A stretch of DNA of 63,100 nt. It comes from an uncultured Eubacteriales bacterium (lineage in GTDB: Bacteria > Bacillota > Clostridia > Lachnospirales > Anaerotignaceae). The translations under genes were made by a program, and so were the position numbers. The notes under the pieces were generated by a model, which searched no databases, was not told the origin of the DNA, and was given only the letters and a program-made list of their open reading frames with translations. The stretch spans positions 1 through 63,100 of the forward strand of contig CATJUP010000111.1 in the NCBI GenBank assembly GCA_949743655.1, written 5' to 3'. Within the stretch, counting starts at the first letter, position 1. Each line of letters begins with the position of its first letter. Below are positions 52,259-63,100 of the stretch, piece after piece.

Positions 52259-52882
52259 ATGAAAAAAGCAATACACTTTTTAATTATTCCTTTGGTTATG
52301 TTTACGCTTTGCGCTTGTGGTGTAGCTAAAAACGAGACGCCTATGGAAAAAATACAACAGATGTTAAATGGCATGCAGGGATATTACTGTACCGCTGACC
52401 TTACAAGATTTAGCGACAAGGGAGAGGCTAAATTTGGCATAAAACAATATTATAAAATAAGCGGTGAATATCGTATGGAAATGGTATCGCCTGATGAGGT
52501 GGCTGGAAACTTTACTGTTTATGACGGGAAAACGGTATGTCAGTTTAATCCCAGAGTAAATGGCAAAATGGTAAAAGATGTACCTGAGAACAAAGCGAGA
52601 AACGAACTATTTTTGGGTAATTTTGTAAAAAATTATATGAACAGTGAAGAAGTGTCAATAGCGGTATCAACTGTTGATGAAAGCAGATGTACTGTTTTAG
52701 AGGCTGTTATACCAGGAGACAACAAATTTACGGCTACCGAAAAATTGTGGATTGATAATGAGACTTTAGAGCCGGTTAAACTTGTTATTTATACGTCTGA
52801 AGGCAAAGAAAAGTACATAATTGAGTATAATGAGTTTAGTTATAATCCACAGTTTGAACAAAACATATTTAGTATTGAGTGA
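52259..52882 (+). CDS. LolA-fold lipoprotein, GerS-like
   Basis: Lipobox TLCACG; MEKIQQMLNGMQGYYCTADLTRFSDKGEAKFGIKQYYKISGEYRMEM; immediately upstream of alr, as gerS is in C. difficile. Confidence 0.75.
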   Translation: MKKAIHFLIIPLVMFTLCACGVAKNETPMEKIQQMLNGMQGYYCTADLTRFSDKGEAKFGIKQYYKISGEYRMEMVSPDEVAGNFTVYDGKTVCQFNPRVNGKMVKDVPENKARNELFLGNFVKNYMNSEEVSIAVSTVDESRCTVLEAVIPGDNKFTATEKLWIDNETLEPVKLVIYTSEGKEKYIIEYNEFSYNPQFEQNIFSIE

Positions 52883-52908
52883 TTTGTGTTTGGAAGGGGT
52901 TTTTTAAA

Positions 52909-54063
52909 TTGGAATACAAAAGATTAGTGGCGGAAATTGATATTGACGCTTTAAATTTTAACATAAAAAATATAATTAAAAAGGCTAAATACGCACAGAT
53001 AATAGGCACAGTAAAAGCTGACGCTTATGGGCATGGCGCTGTTGAGGTAACAAAAGAGCTTATTAAAAATGGTGTTGATATGTTCTCGGTAGCTATGCTT
53101 GATGAAGGTATTAATTTAAGAAATAATGGAATTGACAAAAGTATAATTATATTAGGTATAACACCGCCTGAGTATGCTGAAGAGGCTATAAAGTATAATT
53201 TAACTCAAACTGTGGCGGATTATGAAACAGCCGTAAACATATCAAAAATAGCGGAAAAGCTAAAAAAGACTGCTGTAATACATATAAAAATTGATACAGG
53301 AATGGGAAGAATAGGCTTTAAGCCAAACGAAGACTCTATTGACATAATAGAAAAAATATATAATTTAAGCAATATAAAAATTGAGGGTATATTTACACAT
53401 TTTTGTGTAAGTGATGAAAAAGACAAAACTTTTACATATATTCAAAAAGAAAGATTTATTAAAGTAATTGACGAGCTTGATAAGCGCGGAATAAACATAC
53501 CTATTAAACACACATCGGCAAGTGCTGGCATTGTGGATTTTGACGATTTGTTATTTAACGCTGTAAGACCAGGTATAATACTTTATGGGTGTTATCCGTC
53601 AAATGAGGTTATTAAGCAAAATTTGGCTATTAAACCTGTAATGAGTGTTAAAAGCCGCATTATATTTATAAAGACTATTGATGAGGGAGACTCGATAAGC
53701 TATGGTAGAACATACATAGCTGACAGTAAAAGAACTATAGCCACAATACCAGCAGGATATGCTGACGGTTACAGCAGACTTTTATCAAATAAAGGAAGAA
53801 TGCTTATAAATGGAAAAAGCGCGCCTATAAGGGGACGTGTTTGCATGGACCAATGTATGGTGGATATTACGGGAATAGACGCAAAAAAATGGGATGAGGC
53901 TGTACTTATTGGGCGTCAGGGAAATGAGGAGATAACTGCTGACGAGATAGCTAAAATTATAGGAACAATAAATTATGAGGTTTTGTGCATGGTATCTAAA
54001 AGAGTGCCGAGGATTTACATAAAGGGCGGAGAAAAAATTAAAGAAGTAAATTTATTGATTTAA
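52909..54063 (+). CDS. alr: Alanine racemase (probable TTG start)
   Basis: IIGTVKADAYGHGAVEV PLP lysine; RGRVCMDQCMVDIT; SD ggaagggg upstream of TTG 52909. Confidence 0.94.
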   Translation: MEYKRLVAEIDIDALNFNIKNIIKKAKYAQIIGTVKADAYGHGAVEVTKELIKNGVDMFSVAMLDEGINLRNNGIDKSIIILGITPPEYAEEAIKYNLTQTVADYETAVNISKIAEKLKKTAVIHIKIDTGMGRIGFKPNEDSIDIIEKIYNLSNIKIEGIFTHFCVSDEKDKTFTYIQKERFIKVIDELDKRGINIPIKHTSASAGIVDFDDLLFNAVRPGIILYGCYPSNEVIKQNLAIKPVMSVKSRIIFIKTIDEGDSISYGRTYIADSKRTIATIPAGYADGYSRLLSNKGRMLINGKSAPIRGRVCMDQCMVDITGIDAKKWDEAVLIGRQGNEEITADEIAKIIGTINYEVLCMVSKRVPRIYIKGGEKIKEVNLLI

Positions 54064-54201
54064 TTTTTGAATATACTTGTTAAATTACGGCAATAATTAT
54101 AGCATACCTAAAGTGTGTGCTTAAATATCGTACATAAATTAAAACTATATCACACATTTGGGCAGACTATGCGTCTATAAGGCGGCGGAGTGTGGTTTTA
54201 A

Positions 54202-54543
54202 ATGACAGTTAAGCGCGGTGATATATTTTACGCTGATTTGAGTCCTGTTATAGGTTCTGAGCAGGGCGGCATAAGACCGGTTTTAATTATTCAAAATGAC
54301 ATAGGCAACAAATACAGCCCTACAGTTATATGCGCGGCTATTACATCACAAATTAATAAGGCTAAACTTCCTACACATATAGAGCTTGACTCTAAAAAAT
54401 ACTCTCTTGTTAAAAATTCTGTAGTATTGTTAGAACAAATACGTACTATTGATAAAAAAAGACTTAGAGAAAAAGTATCAAAACTTGACAATGACATTAT
54501 GCAGGAAGTTGGCAATGCCCTTAGAGTGAGTCTTGGGGTATAA
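54202..54543 (+). CDS. MazF/PemK (EndoA) type endoribonuclease toxin
   Basis: [49 protein letters not shown]. Confidence 0.94.
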   Translation: MTVKRGDIFYADLSPVIGSEQGGIRPVLIIQNDIGNKYSPTVICAAITSQINKAKLPTHIELDSKKYSLVKNSVVLLEQIRTIDKKRLREKVSKLDNDIMQEVGNALRVSLGV

Positions 54544-54561
54544 ATGGGTATAAATAAAAAT

Positions 54562-54592
54562 TGGGCGGACATATATGTCTGCCCAGTTTTTT
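54562..54592 (+). terminator. Intrinsic terminator
   Basis: tgggcggacat at atgtctgccca gtttttt. Confidence 0.88.
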
Positions 54593-55145
54593 AATATTCT
54601 TCGGTAAATACTATATTGTTGTTACTGTCGTAAAGAGTTATTGTTTTTTGTGATGCTGAACTTTCGGCTGGATAAGCTATAAAATTTATATCGTTTTGGT
54701 TTAGTTTAGAATTTAAAACACTTACACTACCGGAGTTATCGGTTATGTTTATTTTTGCCAAAACAGCGGAGCTTTTGTCGTTAGTAACTATTATAGCACA
54801 CTGAGTTTGGTTTATTACAGCAAAAGACTTTACAAACTCGTTCCCCGTTGTGTAGTAGTCTATATCCTCAATATCGTAACTGCCGCGATTATTGTTTTTT
54901 AAAATGGCTATTCCATTTATTTCATCGTTATTTTCGTTGGTGTATTTAAAAGCGCAAACTTTTTGAGTATTCTCAGTTTTGTGGTTAAATATGGATACAT
55001 TGTATATTTTGGTGTATTCCTCTATTATACCCTCAACAGCGCTTGTATTGTTTGTGCCTTTTAAGAATATTACTTTTACGGCTACTATACAAAGCATACA
55101 GCCTATTATAAAACATACAAAAAATCTTTTATCTTTAGCGCTCAT
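54591..55145 (-). CDS. Hypothetical protein with N-terminal transmembrane anchor
   Basis: 184 aa; FFVCFIIGCMLCIVAVKVIFL TM, beta-rich remainder. Confidence 0.6.
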   Translation of the reverse strand: MSAKDKRFFVCFIIGCMLCIVAVKVIFLKGTNNTSAVEGIIEEYTKIYNVSIFNHKTENTQKVCAFKYTNENNDEINGIAILKNNNRGSYDIEDIDYYTTGNEFVKSFAVINQTQCAIIVTNDKSSAVLAKINITDNSGSVSVLNSKLNQNDINFIAYPAESSASQKTITLYDSNNNIVFTEEY

Positions 55146-55165
55146 ATATAATACTCCCTTCGGTT

Positions 55166-56539
55166 TTAAGCCGGATGACTTTTTTGTATATTAAAGTTCA
55201 TATTTTTTAAAGAAGTTTTTAAGAAAAATGCGCTTAATGACATGGATACAACCTCGGCTATAGGAAAAGCCCACCATATATTATTAAGCCCGCCTATTTT
55301 TGACAATATAAACGCCACAGGTATAAGCACTATTATTTGACGCCCTATGGCTATATATAAACTGTATACACCATAACCAAAAGCCTGACAAACAGAGCTT
55401 GTTATAATACAAAAGCCAGCGAATATATAACTTATGGATAATATTTTAAGCGCATGAACGCCTATAACAAGCATATCTTCGGAGGCGTTAAATAAAAGCA
55501 GCAGCTTATCTGGAATTATCTGGAACATTATAAGACCTATAAGCATTATAGATACCGCGTATGTTATACTTAATTTTATTGTTTTATATATTCTTTCTTT
55601 ATAACCGGCGCCATAATTATAAGCTAATATTGGCACCATAGCGTTGTTAAGACCAAATATAGGCATAAACACGAAACTTTGGAGTTTAAAATAAACACCA
55701 AAAACGGCTACTGCTGTAGGTGTAAACGCAATAAGTATTTTATTCATTGCGTAAGTCATTACAGAACCAAGCGAAACCATAAGCACAGAAGGTATACCTA
55801 TTTCAAGTATTCTGATTATTACGCTGAAATCAGGAAGTATGTTGGATATTTTAAGGTTAATATCAGTATTCTTTTTTAAATTAAATATAATAGCCATAAT
55901 TCCAGCTATAATTTGACCTATTACTGTGGCGTAAGCCGCGCCTGCTACACCAAGTTTTGGAGCACCTAAAAGACCAAATATAAGTATTGGGTCTAATATA
56001 ATGTTTATAATAGCACCTGTTGTTTGTGTGAGCATTGAGTATATTGTTCTTCCTGTTGACTGTAATATTCTCTCAAATGTGAGCTGTGCAAAAATACCTA
56101 TTGAAAGAATAGAACATATTTTTATGTATGTTGCTCCATTTTCATAAATTTCGGGTATATTAGTTTGAGAAGCCATAAAAAGCTCTGTGCCGAATATTCC
56201 AAAAATAAGAAACATTAAAAAACCTACTAAATTTAAAAATACGCCCTGCATTGCGGCTTTATCAGCTAAATCCTGCTTTTTTTCACCAAGTGCCCTTGAT
56301 AATACTGAGTTCATACCAACGCTTATACCACTGCCCAAAGCTATCATAAAGTTTTGTATAGGAAAAGCGAGCGAAACTGCTGTGAGAGCATTTTCGCTTA
56401 GTTTGGAAACATATATGCTGTCTACAACATTATAAAATGCTTGTACTACCATTGACACCATTATTGGTATAGCCATTGATAACAGCAGTTTGTTTACAGG
56501 CATTACACCCATTTTGTTTTCATTTGTTTTGCTTTCCAT
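55166..56539 (-). CDS. MATE family efflux transporter
   Basis: MGVMPVNKLLLSMAIPIMVSMVVQAFYNVVDSIYVSKLSENALTAVSLAFPIQ. Confidence 0.94.
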   Translation of the reverse strand: MESKTNENKMGVMPVNKLLLSMAIPIMVSMVVQAFYNVVDSIYVSKLSENALTAVSLAFPIQNFMIALGSGISVGMNSVLSRALGEKKQDLADKAAMQGVFLNLVGFLMFLIFGIFGTELFMASQTNIPEIYENGATYIKICSILSIGIFAQLTFERILQSTGRTIYSMLTQTTGAIINIILDPILIFGLLGAPKLGVAGAAYATVIGQIIAGIMAIIFNLKKNTDINLKISNILPDFSVIIRILEIGIPSVLMVSLGSVMTYAMNKILIAFTPTAVAVFGVYFKLQSFVFMPIFGLNNAMVPILAYNYGAGYKERIYKTIKLSITYAVSIMLIGLIMFQIIPDKLLLLFNASEDMLVIGVHALKILSISYIFAGFCIITSSVCQAFGYGVYSLYIAIGRQIIVLIPVAFILSKIGGLNNIWWAFPIAEVVSMSLSAFFLKTSLKNMNFNIQKSHPA

Positions 56540-56756
56540 GTTATCCCTCCTTATAAAAACAAAATATTAGTAATATAAACAAAGTGTTTCAGTATTATAA
56601 ATCAAATAAAATTTTATGTCAAGAAAGGGTTCTTAAAGTAAATGTAAATTAAATGTTAAGATATTGGAAATTATATTGTTATAAAATTAGTTTTATTGTA
56701 AAATAGCCTAACCCAATTAATTGGTTTATATTAATAAATGAAAGGATTGATACTTA

Positions 56757-58595
56757 ATGGTAGAAAATAACGAGGATAATAAACCAAAAAAGCCTTTATT
56801 GTATTATTATGCAATGATTATACTTGTTGTAATGCTTTTAAATGCGCTGTTATTTCCGTCACTTATGCAAAAAAGAGTAAGCGAGGTTGGATATAGTGAG
56901 TTTATAACAATGGTTAATGATAATAAAGTTAATGAAGTTGTTATGGATTATGAAAATAACCAAATTGTATTTTCTGCTAAAGACGCTGACGAAAAAGACG
57001 TTTACTTTAAAACAGGGGTATTTCCAGATGATGAGCTTATACAAAGGCTTGAGGAGCATAATGTTAAATTTGGCTCTCATATACCTACTCAAAATTCGCC
57101 TCTTTTAAATATAATACTTACATGGATTGTGCCTTTGGGTATATTTATTTTATTAGGACAGTTTATATCAAGAACATTGTCAAAAAAATTGGGCGGCGGC
57201 ATAGGACCAGCTATGACTTTTGGTAAAGCTAATGCTAAAATTTACGCTGAGGCGGAGACAGGAGTTACATTTGAAGATGTAGCCGGTGAAGAAGAGTCTA
57301 AAGAGTCACTTACAGAAATTGTAGATTTTCTTCATAATCCACAAAAATATTCGTCAATAGGCGCTAAACTTCCAAAGGGTGCTTTGCTTGTGGGTCCTCC
57401 AGGCACTGGAAAAACTCTTTTAGCAAAAGCTGTAGCGGGAGAGGCACATGTTCCGTTTTTCTCAATATCAGGTTCGGAGTTTGTGGAAATGTTTGTTGGT
57501 ATGGGAGCGGCTAAGGTTAGAGACCTTTTTAAACAAGCTAACGATAAAGCGCCTTGTATAGTGTTTATAGACGAGATTGATACTATAGGTAAAAAACGCG
57601 GTAATGGCGCTATGGGAGGAAATGACGAAAGAGAACAGACGTTAAACCAGTTACTTACAGAGATGGACGGATTTGATGGACGTAAAGGTGTTGTTATTTT
57701 GGCAGCTACAAACAGACCAGAAACTCTTGATGCAGCTCTTTTAAGACCAGGAAGATTTGATAGAAGGATACCTGTAGAGCTTCCAGATTTAAATGGGCGT
57801 GAGGCTATATTAAAGGTACATGCTAAAAACGTAAAAACTGACGACAAAATAGATTATGGAATTATAGCAAGAGCTACATCCGGAGCGTCTGGAGCGGAGC
57901 TTGCCAATATAGTAAACGAGGCGGCACTTAGAGCCGTAAGAATGGGAAGAGATATTGTAAAGCAAGAAGACATTGAGGAAAGTGTTGAAATTGTAATAGC
58001 CGGATACCAAAGAAAAACAGCCGTTTTATCAGAAAATGAGAAAAAAGTGGTGGCTTATCATGAAATCGGTCATGCCATTGTAGCAGCTAAACAAACAAAT
58101 TCGGCACCTGTTACTAAAATTACAATTATACCACGAACTTCGGGAGCATTAGGGTATACAATGCAGGTTGACGAAACCGAAAAACATCTTATGAGTAAAG
58201 ACGAGCTCATGAATAAAATAGCTACTCTTACAGGCGGACGCGCGGCAGAAGAAATTATATTTGGAAGTATAACAACTGGAGCGGCTAATGATATAGAACA
58301 GGCTACAAAATTAGCAAGAGCTATGATAACTCGATATGGTATGAGTAAAGAGTTTGATATGGTAGCTTTAGAGACAGTTGATAATCCATATTTAAGCAAA
58401 GACACTTCTTTGGCTTGCTCGGCACAAACATCAGCGGCTATAGATAAAGAGGTAGTGTCAACTGTAAAAAATGCCCATGAAAAAGCTGTTAATATATTAA
58501 AAGAAAATATTGATAAACTTAATGAGTTATCTAAATATCTTTTGGAAAATGAAACTATAACCGGACAAGAGTTTATGAATGTATTAAATAGGTGA
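56757..58595 (+). CDS. ftsH: ATP-dependent zinc metalloprotease FtsH
   Basis: GVTFEDVAGEEESKESL, GPPGTGKTLLAKAVAGEA, HEIGH zinc motif. Confidence 0.97.
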   Translation: MVENNEDNKPKKPLLYYYAMIILVVMLLNALLFPSLMQKRVSEVGYSEFITMVNDNKVNEVVMDYENNQIVFSAKDADEKDVYFKTGVFPDDELIQRLEEHNVKFGSHIPTQNSPLLNIILTWIVPLGIFILLGQFISRTLSKKLGGGIGPAMTFGKANAKIYAEAETGVTFEDVAGEEESKESLTEIVDFLHNPQKYSSIGAKLPKGALLVGPPGTGKTLLAKAVAGEAHVPFFSISGSEFVEMFVGMGAAKVRDLFKQANDKAPCIVFIDEIDTIGKKRGNGAMGGNDEREQTLNQLLTEMDGFDGRKGVVILAATNRPETLDAALLRPGRFDRRIPVELPDLNGREAILKVHAKNVKTDDKIDYGIIARATSGASGAELANIVNEAALRAVRMGRDIVKQEDIEESVEIVIAGYQRKTAVLSENEKKVVAYHEIGHAIVAAKQTNSAPVTKITIIPRTSGALGYTMQVDETEKHLMSKDELMNKIATLTGGRAAEEIIFGSITTGAANDIEQATKLARAMITRYGMSKEFDMVALETVDNPYLSKDTSLACSAQTSAAIDKEVVSTVKNAHEKAVNILKENIDKLNELSKYLLENETITGQEFMNVLNR

Positions 58596-58796
58596 TATTG
58601 CAGTAAAACATAGTAAAGTACAGTGAAATATAATGAGGCAAAAATGTGATTTTAGGCTCAGGCGGTGGCTTGAGTCTAAAATATATAAATTTGATTATCT
58701 CCTAAATAATGGCTTAATATTTTATTAAATGACTTTTAAAGCGCTGTACTTTAAAACTTGTTTATAGTATAATTACGTTAATTTAGGAGGAAACCA

Positions 58797-60167
58797 ATGA
58801 GCGATAATTATAATGACGATTATGATGATTATGAAGACTATGATGATTATGACGAAGACTATGAGTATGATGATAATTATAAATATAACAAAAAAAATGG
58901 CAAAAAACATTTTTTGCTTTTTATTTTAATTTTATTTTTTATGTCGGCTGGTGGCGGAATATATTTTGGATTAAAATATATTGATGATGATGCGTTGAAA
59001 AATTATAAGTTTGAGAATATTGTTGATGTTTTTAAGAATAAAATAGGTTTGGGTGATTATGAAGATACAGAAAAAGAAACCGAATATAATGAAAGCGGCG
59101 ATAATGATACTAACGATGAAATAGACACTAAAACCGATGATATAAAAATTGTTTTTGAGGGTGACAGTTCGGTAAAGTTTGCTAATATAGATGATGGATA
59201 TTTATATTTTACGAAAGATGGAGCTAAATATTATCGTTCGCTTGATACGCAGCTATGGAGCGATACTTATACAATGAATTCTATAAATGTTAGTACGTCT
59301 TCTAATTATGCTCTTATAAACGATATACAAGGAAGAAATTTGAGGCTGTATAATTCTAACGGACTTGCTTTTTCTACTCAAACAGACGGAAATATAATTC
59401 AAAGCAGAGTAAACTCTCAAGGTACTTGTGTAATTATAGAAAAATTTGAGAGTGATTATAAAATACAAGTTTTTAATAACAGTGGGACTCTTTTAATGGA
59501 AAGGTTTGAACAGGATGACTGCGTTTTTCCTTTAAGTGCTGATTTAAGCGAAGACAGCAGAATACTAGCTGTATCTTATATTGACACATCAAATATTGAA
59601 TTAAAAACGAAAGTGCTTCTATTTTATGTAAACAGGGATGATGCTAAAGATACAGTTACAGGCGACTTTTTTGCTGGTACAGAAAAAGAGAACGTTATAG
59701 CGCCATATATTTTTAATTTGAATAATGGTGAGTTTGCTGTTGTTTATGACAAAGGTGTTATGCTTATAGACATACATGGAAACGAGATTTGGAACGAGAC
59801 ATTTTTAAACAGAATAGTTACAGCATGTATTACCGAAGGCAAAAGAATAGTTTTGGCGCTTGGTGAGGAGACAGCTGTTTCTGATTTGGAAACGTACAAA
59901 AATGGTACAATATGTATTTTGGATAGAAATGGAAACAGAATTGCTAAATATGAAATGGGAGACGATATTTCTTACATAAATGTTGTTAGAAAAAATATTA
60001 TAGCTGGAAGCGGAAAAAATTTTGTTTGTTTGTCAAATACGGCAAAAGAAGTATGGAAATATACTGCTAAACAGGATATAAAAGATATATTTCCTTATAA
60101 CAATGGTAAAAGTATGCTTGTTATTACAAGCAGTGAGGCTAAAGTTGTGGATATACAAAATAAATGA
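58797..60167 (+). CDS. Membrane-anchored protein with Asp/Tyr-rich cytoplasmic N-terminus and propeller-like extracellular region
   Basis: MSDNYNDDYDDYEDYDDYDEDYEYDDNYKYNKKNGKKHFLLFILILFF then repeated beta-rich segments. Confidence 0.75.
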   Translation: MSDNYNDDYDDYEDYDDYDEDYEYDDNYKYNKKNGKKHFLLFILILFFMSAGGGIYFGLKYIDDDALKNYKFENIVDVFKNKIGLGDYEDTEKETEYNESGDNDTNDEIDTKTDDIKIVFEGDSSVKFANIDDGYLYFTKDGAKYYRSLDTQLWSDTYTMNSINVSTSSNYALINDIQGRNLRLYNSNGLAFSTQTDGNIIQSRVNSQGTCVIIEKFESDYKIQVFNNSGTLLMERFEQDDCVFPLSADLSEDSRILAVSYIDTSNIELKTKVLLFYVNRDDAKDTVTGDFFAGTEKENVIAPYIFNLNNGEFAVVYDKGVMLIDIHGNEIWNETFLNRIVTACITEGKRIVLALGEETAVSDLETYKNGTICILDRNGNRIAKYEMGDDISYINVVRKNIIAGSGKNFVCLSNTAKEVWKYTAKQDIKDIFPYNNGKSMLVITSSEAKVVDIQNK

Positions 60168-60195
60168 ATTGTGACGTTTACGGAGGAATTTTATA

Positions 60196-60870
60196 TTGAA
60201 CAGTGTTGATATGTTTGTGGCGGTAGTTATAATTGTATTTGCTTTAATAGGATTTACAAGAGGGTTTATAAAAACGTGTCTATCGTTTTTTCCGGGATTT
60301 ATATCACTTATTTTAACAAGCAAAATATATCCGGTTTTTAGCAAGTTTTTGAGAACAACGCCTTTATATGAACACATTAAATCTAAAGTTATAGATACTA
60401 TAAGCATTGAAAACATATCAAGTGAGTTGGCTAACAGTGATTATATAGACTCTTTGCCATTTCCAGATTTTATTAAAAGTGCTCTTTTTGAAAATAACAA
60501 CGCTGTTGTTTATGATATGTTGGGAGTATCGAAAATTGAGGAGTATGTTGGAGGGTATGTTGCTAACATATTTTTAAATATAATATCAATGATAGTTGTT
60601 GCCGTATTTATAGCTATATTAATTAAACTTGTTTTTGTAATGCTTGATATTGCTACAAGATTACCAGTAGTTCATGAAGCGAATTCTTTTGGAGGACTTG
60701 TAGCTGGTGCTGTAGAAGGGGTTTTGATAATTTGGGTTATATTTTTGATAGCTGTTTTGTTTGTAAGCAAAGATAATTGGTTTTATATATCTCTTTATAA
60801 TTCTAAAGTAGCAATTTTGCTATTTGAGAATAATATATTATTAAAGTTTATATTAAAAATATTTGGATAA
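60196..60870 (+). CDS. CvpA family membrane protein
   Basis: VDMFVAVVIIVFALIGFTRGFIKTCLSFFPGFISLILT; 4 TM pattern. Confidence 0.82.
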   Translation: MNSVDMFVAVVIIVFALIGFTRGFIKTCLSFFPGFISLILTSKIYPVFSKFLRTTPLYEHIKSKVIDTISIENISSELANSDYIDSLPFPDFIKSALFENNNAVVYDMLGVSKIEEYVGGYVANIFLNIISMIVVAVFIAILIKLVFVMLDIATRLPVVHEANSFGGLVAGAVEGVLIIWVIFLIAVLFVSKDNWFYISLYNSKVAILLFENNILLKFILKIFG

Positions 60871-60886
60871 AAAATAAAAAAAGTTG

Positions 60887-60915
60887 TTGACACAATATAA
60901 CTTTAGTGCTAATAT
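60887..60915 (+). promoter_or_regulatory. Consensus promoter of the 23S rRNA transcript
   Basis: TTGACA (60887-60892) - 17 bp - TAATAT (60910-60915). Confidence 0.85.
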
Positions 60916-61120
60916 ATATAGGCGGCTGTGATTAAGGTAAAATTTAGTAACAATCAAGCTGGTCATCGCACCTTAAAAAGTGAATAAAGAGGAAGAGTCG
61001 AAGAGAGAAGTGTAGTAGAGTAATCTTGAAGTGGAAGCGAAAAGATTATGATAATACACACAATAAAGCAATAAAGCAAAGCAAAAAATTAAGAGAAAAG
61101 CGAAAATTCCGAAAGAACAA

Positions 61121-63100
<1,980 letters not shown>

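Overview
AT-rich, low-GC Firmicutes/Clostridia-like chromosomal window (taxonomy is inference from gene content). It is mostly core genes: an ABC-F ATPase, secA, prfB with a programmed +1 frameshift, RluA-type pseudouridine synthase, gyrB/gyrA, acpS, nnr, gerS-like/alr/mazF, ftsH, cvpA-like, and the 5' two thirds of a 23S rRNA gene that runs off the right edge. Accessory parts include PLP-enzyme and LysR loci, a threonine-dehydratase-like/ornithine-cyclodeaminase-like pair, two MATE pumps, a polar amino acid ABC transporter, a T-box (Trp) controlled TrpXYZ-like ABC transporter, an MMPL/coiled-coil/TetR cassette, split ChrA, and a LuxR(LAL)/giant SLH surface protein/PilZ region. The observations I rate highest are: (1) an ABC-F protein whose degenerate motifs all fall in one of the two composite ATP sites; (2) a 23S rRNA gene with its own promoter and no 16S immediately upstream, although an ITS-like leader remains; (3) a 1959-aa Cys/His-repeat, beta-helix-like, MBG, SLH surface protein beside a LAL regulator whose leader carries a G9 tract; (4) a hairpin sequestering the gerS-like Shine-Dalgarno; (5) a T-box whose specifier and discriminator-pairing base both indicate tRNA-Trp; (6) a 178-bp MITE-like inverted-repeat element beside an orphan divergent CsrA-like gene; (7) an apparent AUA start codon. 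No CRISPR array, tRNA gene or prophage was recognised. All calls are from reading the sequence; no database search was run.
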